Positions 8,501 to 17,346 of a DNA stretch of 53,520 bases are shown in pieces (position 1 is the first letter of the stretch; the number at the start of each line of letters is the position of its first letter). The stretch is from Streptomyces sp. SID486 (GTDB taxonomy: Bacteria > Actinomycetota > Actinomycetes > Streptomycetales > Streptomycetaceae), in the NCBI RefSeq assembly GCF_009865385.1, contig NZ_WWJT01000571.1, positions 1 through 53,520 of the forward strand, in the 5' to 3' direction. The notes beneath the pieces are model-generated. The model did not search any database. It worked only from the letters and a program-made list of their open reading frames with translations, and was not told the DNA's origin. The position numbers and the translations under genes were made by a program.

Positions 8501-8526
8501 CCCCTGAAATCAGCGAGGCTCGTCGC

Positions 8527-10017
8527 ATGACGCAACGCACGCACACCATCCGCAACGTCGCCATCGTCGGCGTCTCCACCGCCCTCCTGGCCGTCACCGC
8601 ACCCGTGACCGCCTCCATGGCCGCGAGCCCCTCCCAGAGCCTCGTCTGGACCGACTGCGAAGGCTCCGGCGTCGACCACCGTCAGCAATGTGCCACCCTC
8701 CACGTCCCCATGGACTACGCCGACCCCGACAGTCCTCTCATCGACATCGCCGTCTCGCGCATCCCGAGCGAGAATCCCGAGGCCCGACGCGGCACCCTGC
8801 TGCTGATCCCCGGCGGGCCGGGCGGCTCCAGCCTGAACGACCCCTCGGAGAAGGGGCAGAAGCTCCCCAAGGACGTCCGGGACGCCTACGACCTGGTCGG
8901 CTTCGCCCCCCGCGGGCTCGCCCCGTCCACGCCCGTCGACTGCGGCCTGAACCACGGCGACCTCGCCATCTCCAAACTCCGCCCCTGGCCCGCCGCCGAC
9001 GGTTCGGTGGACGGGAACATGGCCACCGCCCGCCGCATGGCCGACGCGTGTGCCGCGAACGGTGGCGACCTGATCCGGCACCTCAGCACCGCCAACGAGG
9101 CCCGCGACATCGACCGCCTCCGCGCCGCGCTCGGCGAGCGCAAGCTCTCCGCGTGGGGCGTGTCGTACGGGACGTACGTCGGAGCCGTGTACGCGCAGTT
9201 GTTCCCGCACCGCACCGACCGCATCGTGCTGGACAGCAACGACAACCCCGACCCCACCCGCGTCGCCCGCGCCTGGCTGGCCGGGCACGAGCAGGGCGTG
9301 GAGGACACCTTCCCCGACTTCGCCGCATGGGCTTCTGGGCCGGACAACCCGGACCGCGTCGCGCTCAGGGCCGCCGACGTCCGGCCGCTGTTCCTGCGGC
9401 TGGCCGCCCGGCTCGACCGGGACCCGCTCCCCTGGCCCGGCGCCAACCCGGAGGAGCTGAACGGCAACGTCCTGCGCCAGACCATGCTGGACAGTCTCTA
9501 CTCCCCCAGCCTGTATCCCACGCTCGCCAAGCTGATGCGGGCCGCGCAGCAGGGCACCGTGCCGCCCGCGCCCGCGGCGCCGCCGGAGGCCGTCCTGCAG
9601 AACGTCGCCGCCGTCGGCGCCGGCACGATGTGCAACGACGTCGCGTGGCCCACGTCCGAGGCCGTGTACGAGAAGGACGTCGCCGAGAGCCGCGCCAAGT
9701 ACCCGCTCACCGCCGGCATGCCTCGCAACGCGATGCCGTGCGCCGCCTGGCCGTATCCACCGCGTGAGGCGCCGGTGCGGATCACCGGTCGGGGGCCGTC
9801 CGACATCCTGCTCGTCCAGAACGAGCGGGACGTCGCGACCCCGCTCAGCGGTGCTCGGAAGCTCCGGGAGGCGTTCGGCCGGCGCGCGGTCATGGTGACG
9901 GTGAACTCCACCGGGCACGACGCGTACCTCGCCAACGGCAACGCCTGCGGCGACCGCACGGTCTCCCGCTTCCTGGCGACCGGGCAGCGGCCGGCCAGCG
10001 ACACCTACTGCGCCTGA
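8527..10017 (+). CDS. secreted tripeptidyl aminopeptidase, SlpD/SlpE type (S33)
   Basis: 496 residues from ATG 8527. A signal peptide (MTQRTHTIRNVAIVGVSTAL...ASMAA) covers roughly the first 35 residues. The mature enzyme is an alpha/beta hydrolase: oxyanion region LIPGGPGGSS, nucleophile elbow WGVSYGTYVGAVYA (GxSxG), and C-terminal catalytic Asp and His in LLVQNERDVATP and NSTGHDAY. The closing CGDRTVSRFLATGQRP...TYC is typical of the Streptomyces SlpD/SlpE/Tap peptidases that remove tripeptides from extracellular proteins. DRIVLDSNDNP replaces the usual DGVVDP. An in-frame ATG at 8491 would precede the signal peptide with an unlikely leader. Expressed alone. Confidence 0.88.
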   Translation: MTQRTHTIRNVAIVGVSTALLAVTAPVTASMAASPSQSLVWTDCEGSGVDHRQQCATLHVPMDYADPDSPLIDIAVSRIPSENPEARRGTLLLIPGGPGGSSLNDPSEKGQKLPKDVRDAYDLVGFAPRGLAPSTPVDCGLNHGDLAISKLRPWPAADGSVDGNMATARRMADACAANGGDLIRHLSTANEARDIDRLRAALGERKLSAWGVSYGTYVGAVYAQLFPHRTDRIVLDSNDNPDPTRVARAWLAGHEQGVEDTFPDFAAWASGPDNPDRVALRAADVRPLFLRLAARLDRDPLPWPGANPEELNGNVLRQTMLDSLYSPSLYPTLAKLMRAAQQGTVPPAPAAPPEAVLQNVAAVGAGTMCNDVAWPTSEAVYEKDVAESRAKYPLTAGMPRNAMPCAAWPYPPREAPVRITGRGPSDILLVQNERDVATPLSGARKLREAFGRRAVMVTVNSTGHDAYLANGNACGDRTVSRFLATGQRPASDTYCA

Positions 10018-10357
10018 CGGTCGCCCCCAGCCTGCTGGAGCAGCTCAGCCACAGCGCCGGCCTGATCGACCAGACGCTCGCGCGCACCACGGCCGCGGCC
10101 GTCCGCCGTCGCCGCCGCCGGGATGACGCTCGAGGATGTGGTCCGGTGGTCGGGTCTGCCCGCCCAGGACCTGGCGAAGGCCGCTGGCGTGGGCCGGGTC
10201 GGCGGCCGACGCGCCCCGCGGCACGGGTGCTGCCGCTGCACGGCGCAGAGCGGCTCGCGGAAAGTCGCCGGCTTTCCTCCCGGATCCGGGGCCCCGCTGC
10301 GGGTCTCGGACGTACGGAGAATGCCGTCCACGACAGGCGACCGAGGGCTGGTCGGGG
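10018..10357. other. convergent intergenic region, no gene seen
   Basis: About 340 bases between the peptidase and the convergent ArsR gene. A short plus frame (LLEQLSHSAGLIDQTLARTT) directly after the stop hints at an old coding remnant, but nothing complete is present. Confidence 0.35.
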
Positions 10358-10702
10358 TCAGTCCTCGTCATCGGCGCGGAGCGCCAGGTCGAGCAGGCCG
10401 GGGAAGCGGGCGTCGAACTCCTCGCGGCGCAGCCGGTTGAGCCGTTTGGGGCCCTGGTCGCGTTGTTCGACGAGTCCGGCGTCCCGCAGGACCGAGAAGT
10501 GGTGGCTCTTTGCGGCTCGGCCGACCGGCACGTCGAAGTTGCTGCAACTGAGCGTCCAGTCCGGGTGGCTCGCGAGATCGCGTACCAACTGGATGCGTAC
10601 GGGGTCGGCGAGCGCGGACAGGGCCGTCAGCAGTGGCACGTCGCCGGGGTGGGTGTGCACCGGCGACTGACGGTGGCTTCTGCCCTCTGTGTGGTCCGTC
10701 AC
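10358..10702 (-). CDS. ArsR-family transcriptional regulator
   Basis: 114 residues from GTG 10702, preceded by GGGAGG. A winged helix-turn-helix fills residues about 25–95: LLTALSALADPVRIQLVRDL, the recognition helix PVGRAAKSHHFSVLRDAGLV, and the wing EQRDQGPKRLNRLRREEF. No CxC metal-binding pair is seen apart from one Cys before the HTH (TLSCSNF), so metal sensing is doubtful. This subgroup commonly controls a neighbouring oxidoreductase. It is divergent from the quinone oxidoreductase with inverted repeats between them, which suggests it represses both. Confidence 0.85.
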   Translation of the reverse strand: MTDHTEGRSHRQSPVHTHPGDVPLLTALSALADPVRIQLVRDLASHPDWTLSCSNFDVPVGRAAKSHHFSVLRDAGLVEQRDQGPKRLNRLRREEFDARFPGLLDLALRADDED

Positions 10703-10722
10703 GACTCGACCTCCCGCGCATC

Positions 10723-10773
10723 AGTGTTCGATGCTCATCATACAGTGCTAGTGTTCGCTTCCCATTGAACACT
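10723..10773. promoter_or_regulatory. candidate ArsR operator between divergent genes
   Basis: AGTGTTCG occurs at 10723–10730 and again at 10750–10757. The second copy pairs with GAACACT at 10767–10773 to give AGTGTTC-N10-GAACACT, an inverted repeat sitting just ahead of the oxidoreductase ribosome-binding site. The spacing and symmetry fit a dimeric winged-helix repressor. Confidence 0.55.
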
Positions 10774-10791
10774 CGCGGAGGGGTGCTGCGT

Positions 10792-11769
10792 ATGCGTGCG
10801 GTCGAGTTCCAGGAACACGGTGGCCCTGAGGTGTTGCGGATCGTGGAAGCTCCGGTGCCAGAGCCGGGTCCTGGCGAGGTGACTGTCGACGTGGTCTGGG
10901 CCGGGGTGAATTTCGCGGACGTGAAGGCGCGGGCGGAGGGTTACCGGGTGCCTGCGCTGCCCTACCGTCCCGGCCTGGAGGTGTCCGGGCGCATCCGGGC
11001 GGTCGGTGAGGGAGTCGAGGGGTTGTGGGCGGGTCAGGAGGTGGCCGCTCTCGTCGACGGCGGCGGCTATGCCGAGGTGGTCCTCGCCGAAGCCGCGTCC
11101 GTGTTCGTGCTGCCCGACGGGTTGGACTTGCGGACCGCGGCCACGCTGCCCATCGTCCTGCCGACCGCGCACGCGTTGATCCACGAGGTGGGGCGACTGC
11201 GCGCCGGTGAGAGTGTGCTGGTGCACGGCGCGGCCGGGGGCATCGGCACGGTGGCGGGACAGTTGGCCAGGGCGGCGGGCGCCGGTGCCGTGTACGGGGT
11301 GGCTTCCACCGACGCCAAGGCGGAGTACGCGTTGGCGCACGGCTACGACGAAGTGTTCCGTCCCGCCGCTTTCGACAGGGACGTCCGCCGGGCGACCGGC
11401 GGCAAGGGCGTGGACCTGGTCCTCGACCCGGTGGGCGGCGACACGCTGCGCCGTGGCCTCGAGGCCCTGTCCGCCTTTGGACGCCTGGTGTCCTTCGGCA
11501 ACGCCGGCGGGGCCGAGCCCTGGCAGGCCGGCCAGGGCGAGCTGTATCCGCAGGGCCGCTCCGTCGGGGGCTTCTCCGTACTCGCGCTCGCCCGATCGGC
11601 TCCCGACGCCCTGCACGCGCTGACCGAGCGCGCTGTGCGCGCCGTCACCGACGGAAGGGTCACCCTGCCCGTCACCGCCGAATTCGACCTGACCGACGCG
11701 GCCGGCGCACACGGTCTGATCGGCGGGCGCGCCTCCACCGGCAAGCTCCTGCTGCGCGTCGCCGACTGA
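10792..11769 (+). CDS. NADPH:quinone oxidoreductase-like zinc-free MDR protein
   Basis: 325 residues from ATG 10792, with GGAGGGG about 8 nt upstream. The medium-chain dehydrogenase fold is clear: a GroES-like N-terminal half (MRAVEFQEHGGPEVLRIVEA ... WAGVNFADVKARAEGY) and a Rossmann half (VLVHGAAGGIGTVAGQLARA). The catalytic zinc ligands of alcohol dehydrogenases are absent, as in the QOR group. PYRPGLEVSGRI and VDLVLDPVGGDTLRRGLEAL are family signatures. It probably reduces quinones or enals with NADPH in the cytoplasm. It is paired with a divergent ArsR regulator. Confidence 0.85.
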   Translation: MRAVEFQEHGGPEVLRIVEAPVPEPGPGEVTVDVVWAGVNFADVKARAEGYRVPALPYRPGLEVSGRIRAVGEGVEGLWAGQEVAALVDGGGYAEVVLAEAASVFVLPDGLDLRTAATLPIVLPTAHALIHEVGRLRAGESVLVHGAAGGIGTVAGQLARAAGAGAVYGVASTDAKAEYALAHGYDEVFRPAAFDRDVRRATGGKGVDLVLDPVGGDTLRRGLEALSAFGRLVSFGNAGGAEPWQAGQGELYPQGRSVGGFSVLALARSAPDALHALTERAVRAVTDGRVTLPVTAEFDLTDAAGAHGLIGGRASTGKLLLRVAD

Positions 11770-12130
11770 ACTCCCGCCGTCGCGGGCCGGACGGCCGGAA
11801 GAAGTCACAGCGCCGGAGCATGCTCCGCCCCCTCCCCCAGGGGCCGGACAACCCATGCGGTACTCCAGCCCGGCGCGCGACGGCTCCACCCCGGCGGCAA
11901 AGGCGGGCGCCCGCCCCCCTACTGCCGCCGCTCACGCCTACCTGATCGGACGGGGTACCTCGATGGGACGGTTGAAGCCCTGGGAGCAGCGGCGGGACCG
12001 GCAGCAACCTGGGGCCCCAGGTAAGGCGGACGGGGTGCGGAGTACGAGCCCTCGGCGCCGCCAGGGTCGACGGTGGTCGACGTACACGGTGCTGCGTCGA
12101 GCCTAGCCGAGACTTTGACCTCGGCACTCG
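11770..12130. other. intergenic, nothing recognised
   Basis: About 360 bases downstream of the oxidoreductase. Open frames lack starts, ribosome-binding sites or motifs. Confidence 0.4.
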
Positions 12131-12136
12131 TAGACT
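12131..12136 (+). promoter_or_regulatory. -10 hexamer TAGACT, leaderless VOC gene
   Basis: TAGACT ends 8 nt before ATG 12145 and there is no ribosome-binding site, which suggests transcription starts at or next to the AUG. A TTGACC at 12115–12120 is too close (10 nt) to be its -35. Confidence 0.5.
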
Positions 12137-12144
12137 GCGCGGTC

Positions 12145-12531
12145 ATGACACAACGATGGCCCTTCATCCACCACGTCACTTTGCTGGCCTCGGACCTCGA
12201 GGCGAGCACCCGTTTCTACACCGCCGCGCTCAAGCCTCTCGGTGTTGTCGGGGAGGCGGCTGACGGTGGAGCGGAGTTCTGGGAAGAGGAACTGGACACT
12301 CCTTCCTTCGGTCTGTACCCCGCGGGCGAAGCTACGGTGACCCGGGGCGCGCACGTCGCGTTCACCGCGCGCGACCGCGCATCAGTTGACGCCTTCTACG
12401 AGGCCGCACTGACCGCTGGAGGCACCTCCCGGTACGAACCCCGCCTCTGGCCTGAGTACCGCGCCTATTGCGCGTTCGTCGACGATCCGGACGGCAACAA
12501 CATCGAAGCCGTGTACAAGGAGCCCGCGTAG
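12145..12531 (+). CDS. VOC (glyoxalase/bleomycin-resistance fold) protein
   Basis: 128 residues. It opens FIHHVTLLASDLEASTRFYT and closes YRAYCAFVDDPDGNNIEAVY, the paired beta-alpha-beta-beta-beta module signature with the terminal metal-binding Glu in NNIEAV and a His at the first strand (HHVTL). Such single-domain VOC proteins are dioxygenases, isomerases or drug-binding proteins, and the substrate is not readable. It stands alone, with an upstream -10 that suggests a leaderless mRNA. Confidence 0.85.
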   Translation: MTQRWPFIHHVTLLASDLEASTRFYTAALKPLGVVGEAADGGAEFWEEELDTPSFGLYPAGEATVTRGAHVAFTARDRASVDAFYEAALTAGGTSRYEPRLWPEYRAYCAFVDDPDGNNIEAVYKEPA

Positions 12532-12815
12532 GAGAGTTGGACGTGGCCCTCCTGCAAGGGGGGCCGCGATCAATCCGACTGGTGACCGTGCCGCCTGTAC
12601 GAGTCAGGCGGTCAGGCTCAGACACGATGGCTTGACTGAGGCACGGGCGGCACGGGCACTTGCCCGCCGGCGAAAGGCATACCGCCTGCCTGTCCTCGCC
12701 GGGGCCCCGCCGTCGGGCGCGGACATCGCCGCAGCCCTTATCTGCTACGGCAGGCTCGGCAAACAGTGCGCCTTCTCAGTCCTGCCACGGCCGCGGCAGC
12801 CTGTGGCCGGGGGCG
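12532..12815. other. convergent intergenic region, no gene seen
   Basis: A plus-strand frame (12632–12901) is open but has no motif or ribosome-binding site and overlaps the convergent gene. It is treated as non-coding. Confidence 0.35.
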
Positions 12816-13388
12816 TCATGATCCGAGGTCTGTATGGTCCTCTGCCAGGTTGGCCATATCTGCGGCGTATGCGGCCCGGGCCTGCCGGTCCGCCTCACTG
12901 ATCCCGGGGTGCACGGGTGGCGTCTGGGGGGCGGCCCAGATCTGGATCAGGTGCCTCTCACCGTGGTCGCCGACTCCGGGCTCGGGGTCGTCGACGTGGC
13001 AATACAGACGCATGCGCACCCAGCCGGGACTGTCGGCAGGGGGCGTCGGCGCGTCCAAGGGCGGCTGTTCCTCGGGCCAGGCGTCCCAGAAGTCGCCCGA
13101 CCCGATGGTGGCGAGGCAGAGGGTGGGGACGTAGGTGAGCAGACTCATCTCCTCGGCCGGTTCCCATCCGTTGCCGGGCTCGGCGCTGGGTGGACTGTCG
13201 TGCGTCTGAACGGTCATGTGCAGGGGGCCGGTGTCGGTGGTGGGCAGGACGACGGCGATGGCCTCGGTGGCCGGCCCGCAGCGCCAGCCGTAGGGCATCT
13301 CCGAGGGGAAGTCGTAGTCGTCGTCGAAGCCGATGAGGTAGCCGTGTTCACCAAGATCGACGGTGAAGGTCGCTTCACGGATCAGCAT
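12816..13388 (-). CDS. hypothetical acidic protein
   Basis: 190 residues from ATG 13388 with AAGGAG 4 nt upstream. The protein is acidic and beta-rich: MLIREATFTVDLGEHGYLIG FDDDYDFPSE..., then 'AIAVVLPTTDTGPLHMTVQTH', a Pro-rich link (EEQPPLDAPTPPADSP), then 'WVRMRLYCHVDDPEP' and 'HLIQIWAAPQTPPVHPG', ending in a charged helix (EADRQARAAYAADMANLAED). It looks like a soluble immunity- or ligand-binding-like protein, but I recognise no family. No operon partner; the upstream region holds only relics. Confidence 0.7.
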   Translation of the reverse strand: MLIREATFTVDLGEHGYLIGFDDDYDFPSEMPYGWRCGPATEAIAVVLPTTDTGPLHMTVQTHDSPPSAEPGNGWEPAEEMSLLTYVPTLCLATIGSGDFWDAWPEEQPPLDAPTPPADSPGWVRMRLYCHVDDPEPGVGDHGERHLIQIWAAPQTPPVHPGISEADRQARAAYAADMANLAEDHTDLGS

Positions 13389-13474
13389 GGGGCTCCTTCA
13401 GCGGAGGAGTACCCCGCTTCCTCGTCCACACCGGGAGGCGGGGCATCTGTGGGGCGTCGCGGTTGTGGTGGTGC

Positions 13475-13600
13475 TCAGACGATCACGTGGAGGGGGTCGT
13501 GGTCCATGGCGTGCATCGTGCCTCGCTGCGCGGTGATGGCCCCGCGAGGGACTTGTTCTCGTCGACCTTCACCCAGGCGATCTCCCGTTGGCCGGCCTAT
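13475..13600 (-). pseudogene. C-terminal coding relic, frameshifted
   Basis: The minus strand reads REIAWVKVDENKSLAG, then after a shift AITAQRGTMHAMDHDPLHVI before a TGA at 13475–13477. The two parts join into a plausible protein tail. Nothing upstream continues it. Function not recognised. Confidence 0.4.
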
Positions 13601-14287
13601 GGATGCCGCAGGCGTCGGGCGAGCAGCACTCCCTCGGCTGGTCGGGGCGGGCATGGCAGCGGTGCGGCCGCGGTGGCACCATCCCCGGCCGACTCCGGGT
13701 CACCCATGATCGCGGCCGTCGATCGGGATGCACTGACAGGCACGATCCGTGCCCTGTGGTCCGGGGCCGAGGTCGACACGGCGCGGCGCAGCGCAGCGAA
13801 GTGAGCGCCTTCATGTGGCCGTTCGCGACGAAGAACGGTCCGCTGAGGTGTATCTACGTGAGGACGCTGCCTGCATGTGCATGGACGCCTGGGAGGCAGA
13901 CGCGATCTGGTTGGTGAGCGGCTTCCACAGGCTGACACCTCCGGACCTTGAGCTGGTGTTCGCCTTTCGCCGAGTGTCCGGAGAACGAAGTCCCTCCGCT
14001 TGCCATGGCGGTGAGCCGGTCGGCGGCTTCCGTGTCGGTCACGATCAGTGCCTTCGCGTCTTCGGGGGGGGGCGGTCTGTTCGCGGATTCCGGCGCGGTG
14101 CGCGTCGCCCTGCCACAAGGCGCCACCCTCCGCGAACGGCCCCTGTATGGCGGACGCGTGCGTGTCAGACCTCGGAGAGCGTCGTTGGGCTGCCTGATGT
14201 GTTTGGCCCCGGGGGATCGCGCGCCTGCCGTTGCTCACGCTGTGGCTCCTCCGTCGGATCGAAGGGTGGTATCGCCGTGGTGTCTCC
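13601..14287. other. decayed stretch, no confident gene
   Basis: Several frames overlap on both strands. A plus frame at about 13790–13985 (EVYLREDAACMCMDAWEADA) and a minus frame (PPEDAKALIVTDTEAADRLT at about 13990–14070) look partly coding, but each is short and neither gives a full protein. A G8 run at 14064–14071 is a likely indel site. Confidence 0.35.
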
Positions 14288-15901
14288 GTGAGCGGTGTGA
14301 GGAGATCGGGTGCGTGGCGAAGCACGGTCTCCGTGGCGTTGTTGGCTTCGGTGTTGGCCGGCCAGGCCACCGGCGTGTCAGCGGTGGAGTCCGCCGACGG
14401 GCAAGCGGCGGGCGACGCTTCGCAGGACGGCGGTGTGCCGTCGGCGCGGGGCACGACAGTCGTCATGCGTGACGGCACGCGTCTCGCCGCCACTGTCTAC
14501 ACGCCGGCGGGAGCCGGACCTCATCCGTTGATCGTCGCGCCGGGGGCTTGGTGGACGATGCCGCAGGACGTGCTGCTCGACGAGAAGAGGGAGCTGGCCG
14601 AAGCGGGCTACGTGGTGGTCGCCTACGACCCGCGGGGCCTGCGGAGTTCGGGCGGCGAGATCGACATGGCCGGCCCGTCGGACGTGGCGGACGTCTCGGA
14701 GATGATCACTTGGGCGCTCGCCCACACCCCGGCGGACGCGCGCCGTGTCGGGTTGTACTCCTCCTCGTACGGGGCGGCGGTGGCTTTGAACGCAGCGGCC
14801 CACGATCCGCGCGTGGCGGCTGTCGCGGCTCTGTGTCCGTGGACCGACCTGTTCGATGCATTCGTGCGCAACGGCACCGACGCGGGGACGATCGCGACCT
14901 ATCAGGCCGTGCTGGGGTCGCTCGATGGTCGGCTGAGCCCGCGGACACGTCAGGCGTTCGCGCGGTTGACCAGCAACCGGGACATCGAAGGTGTGCGCGC
15001 CTGGGCGCGGCAACGCTCGGCCCGTACCTTCGCCGCAGGGCTCAACGCGCGACGCACGCCGGTGTTCATGGCCGGTGAGTGGAGCGACCCGTTGGTGCCG
15101 GCCGGCCAGACGGGCCGGTTCCTCGACCAGTTGACCGGCCCCAGGCAACTGTGGATGAACCCGGGCGGCCACGGGGACTCCAGTTCGCGCGAAGCCGCAC
15201 TCCTCCAGCCGGAAGCCTCGATCCGCGAGCATGCCCGAGACTGGCTCGACCGGTTCCTCCTCGGCCGGCCCAACGGCGCGGACCGCCTCGCATCGCTGAT
15301 GGTGCGGCCCCGCAACGACAAACGGGTGGAGACCTACCCGAGTTGGTCGGCGCTGGAGCGCTCACGCTCTCAGGTGCCGTTGCGGGCGCAGCAGGTCTCC
15401 GGGGATGACGGCATGCGCCTGCTCACGGGCCTGGACTCTCCGGCCGACTCGGGCGCCTTCCCCGTCGCCGGCCTGATCGACTCCGTCGGTCCGGCACCTA
15501 TCACCGCACTCCCGCTGCTTCTTGCGCCCCTCGCGATCGTCTGGCGCAGCGAGCCACTCGGCGTCCCGTGGCGGCTGCGGGGCTCCCCCACTGTGCGCAC
15601 GAACCTGACGTCCACGGCGTCCGAGGGCACGTTCGTGGCCTATCTCTACGACGTGGACCCGTTGGGTGTGGGGCGGCTGATCAGTCATGCCCCCTACAGC
15701 TTCGAAGGAGCCGTGCCTGGCGCGCGATTCGCGGCCGACGTGCCGATGCCCGCCGCTGCGTGGAACGTACCGCGTGGGCACCGCCTGGCGCTGGTCTTCG
15801 ACGGCGGTGACCACCGCTACTCGGGCGTCGGTCCCGTCGTCTCGACGCTGACGTTTTCGGCCGCTGACACCCGCTTGAGCGTGCCTGTACATCCCGGGTG
15901 A
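14288..15901 (+). CDS. secreted CocE/NonD-type alpha/beta hydrolase (S15-like)
   Basis: About 537 residues from GTG 14288; an ATG at 14231 would add 19 residues ahead of the signal peptide. Residues 1–35 form a signal peptide (GVRRSGAWRSTVSVALLASV...GVSA). The catalytic domain has VVMRDGTRLAATVYTPAGAG, the nucleophile in VGLYSSSYGAAVAL, Asp in AGEWSDPLVPAGQ and His in NPGGHGDSS. A C-terminal jelly-roll domain (LRGSPTVRTNLTSTASEGTF ... DVDPLGVGRLIS ... VPRGHRLALVFDGGDHRYSG) is the X-Pro dipeptidyl-peptidase C-terminal type. Relatives are X-Pro dipeptidases and acyl-ester or cocaine esterases, so the substrate is open. It is exported. The ribosome-binding site is weak, so the start is uncertain. 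Confidence 0.8.
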   Translation: MSGVRRSGAWRSTVSVALLASVLAGQATGVSAVESADGQAAGDASQDGGVPSARGTTVVMRDGTRLAATVYTPAGAGPHPLIVAPGAWWTMPQDVLLDEKRELAEAGYVVVAYDPRGLRSSGGEIDMAGPSDVADVSEMITWALAHTPADARRVGLYSSSYGAAVALNAAAHDPRVAAVAALCPWTDLFDAFVRNGTDAGTIATYQAVLGSLDGRLSPRTRQAFARLTSNRDIEGVRAWARQRSARTFAAGLNARRTPVFMAGEWSDPLVPAGQTGRFLDQLTGPRQLWMNPGGHGDSSSREAALLQPEASIREHARDWLDRFLLGRPNGADRLASLMVRPRNDKRVETYPSWSALERSRSQVPLRAQQVSGDDGMRLLTGLDSPADSGAFPVAGLIDSVGPAPITALPLLLAPLAIVWRSEPLGVPWRLRGSPTVRTNLTSTASEGTFVAYLYDVDPLGVGRLISHAPYSFEGAVPGARFAADVPMPAAAWNVPRGHRLALVFDGGDHRYSGVGPVVSTLTFSAADTRLSVPVHPG

Positions 15902-16044
15902 CGTAGGCACATCCGGTGTCTGTGATCACAAAGGGGTGATATCGCGGCGGCAGGGGTGTCCTGGCGGCTGGTCACCACGTTGGGGAGAGCACGGTTGTCG
16001 ATCTGATGCGACTGGTATGTCGCCTGTTGAGTGGGGAGTTGGTC

Positions 16045-17241
16045 ATGTCGGGTGTGCCGTCCGGCGGCGCGGATCGCGTACGTCATGTGGCCGTGTTCAA
16101 CGTGCCGATGCCGGGGCATGTGATCCCGACGCTGGCCGTCGTGCGGGAACTGGTGGAACGCGGTCACCGGGTGAGTTACGCGGTGACCGCGCAGTTCGCG
16201 GACGACGTACGGGCGGCGGGCGCGACTCCCGTGCTCTACGAAGCGCCCGATGCCGGTGAGGCGCCGGAGGACATGGTCGCGGGAGTGACCGGCGCGGTGG
16301 TGGTCAACGTGGCCGCCCTGCCGCAGCTGGAGAGTGCGTTCGGTGCCGACGTGCCCGATGTGGTGCTGTCGGACGTGTATGCGTGGGCGGGGCCGCTGCT
16401 CGCGGCCCGCTGGGGGGTGCCCGCCGTCCAGCTGGCACCGACGCATGTCCCGTACGACGGTGTGGTGCAGGACTTCTACGGTCTTCAGGACATCGCGCAG
16501 ATTCCCGGGTTTCCCGAGCTCGCACAGGCGTTGGAGGAGTTCGGTGTGCCGGGAGGAGTCCACGCGCTGACGCTGACGCCCCCGAAGACGATCGCGTTCT
16601 TCCCCCGTTCCTTCCAGCGGCGCCCGCATACGGTGAAGGCGGGCGAGGCGCACTGGGTGGGCCCAGCGATCAGCGACCGGTCCTTTCAGGGGCGCTGGCA
16701 CCGGCCTGAGAACGGCAAGCCCGTGCTGTACGTCTCGCTGGGCTCCCAGTTCAACCGGCGCCCGGAGTTCTACCAGTCGTGCGTCGAGGCGTTCCGGGGC
16801 TCGGAGTGGCATGTGGTGATGAGCGTGGGGGCCGATGTGGCCGCCGGTGGGCTCGGTGTCCCGGCAGACGGCTTCGAAGTTCACGCGAGTGTGCCGCAGC
16901 TCGATGTCCTGGCCGCTGCTTCGGTGTTCGTCACCCACGGCGGCATGGGCAGTCTGATGGAAGCCCTCTCACTGGGGGTGCCCGTCGTCGTCGTGCCGCA
17001 GATGGCCGAGCAGAGAGTCAACGCCGGCCAGGTGGAGGAGCTGGGTGTGGGGTGCCACCTTCCCCGGGAGCGGGCGACCGCCGCCGCTTTGCGTGAGGCG
17101 GTCGGGACGGTGATGGAAGACCCGAAGATCACCGATGCGGTGGCCTCGCTACGCCAGGACATCAGGTCAGCCGGCGGCGCCGCGGCCGCGGCCGACGTCG
17201 TGGAAAAGACCCTGGCGGAGGGCCCCATGGCCACGCCCTGA
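16045..17241 (+). CDS. macrolide-type glycosyltransferase (MGT/OleI-OleD family, GT1)
   Basis: 398 residues from ATG 16045, preceded by GGGGAG. The N-terminal domain begins VAVFNVPMPGHVIPTLAVVR with the catalytic-position His of the PGHV motif and ERGHRVSYAV. The C-terminal donor-binding block is VFVTHGGMGSLMEALSLGVP followed by VVVPQMAEQRVNAGQVEELG, typical of UDP-glucose transferases that inactivate macrolides in Streptomyces. The enzyme is cytosolic and about the usual length (~400–430). It probably glucosylates a hydroxyl on macrolides, phenolics or similar acceptors. A strong terminator follows, so it is transcribed independently of the thioesterase. Confidence 0.88.
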   Translation: MSGVPSGGADRVRHVAVFNVPMPGHVIPTLAVVRELVERGHRVSYAVTAQFADDVRAAGATPVLYEAPDAGEAPEDMVAGVTGAVVVNVAALPQLESAFGADVPDVVLSDVYAWAGPLLAARWGVPAVQLAPTHVPYDGVVQDFYGLQDIAQIPGFPELAQALEEFGVPGGVHALTLTPPKTIAFFPRSFQRRPHTVKAGEAHWVGPAISDRSFQGRWHRPENGKPVLYVSLGSQFNRRPEFYQSCVEAFRGSEWHVVMSVGADVAAGGLGVPADGFEVHASVPQLDVLAAASVFVTHGGMGSLMEALSLGVPVVVVPQMAEQRVNAGQVEELGVGCHLPRERATAAALREAVGTVMEDPKITDAVASLRQDIRSAGGAAAAADVVEKTLAEGPMATP

Positions 17242-17273
17242 CCCGGTCACCGCCCTGGAACCGGGCAGGGCTC

Positions 17274-17301
17274 CACGCGCCGTCACGGCCGACGGCGCGT
17301 G
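17274..17301 (+). terminator. perfect 11-bp hairpin after the glycosyltransferase
   Basis: CACGCGCCGTC (17274–17284) and GACGGCGCGTG (17291–17301) flank ACGGCC. There is no U-tract, as usual in Streptomyces terminators. Confidence 0.75.
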
Positions 17302-17346
17302 CACTCATCGCGATCCCTCAGCACAACCCAGTCGGAGCAGAAGACC

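Noticed and set aside
8269..9918. 549-codon open frame on the minus strand opposite the peptidase gene
   Set aside because: It is the antisense shadow of a well-supported secreted peptidase; its composition is Gly/Val/Arg-rich with no domain.
12111..12136. TTGACC/TAGACT as a full -35/-10 promoter
   Set aside because: The spacing is only 10 nt; only the -10 was kept.
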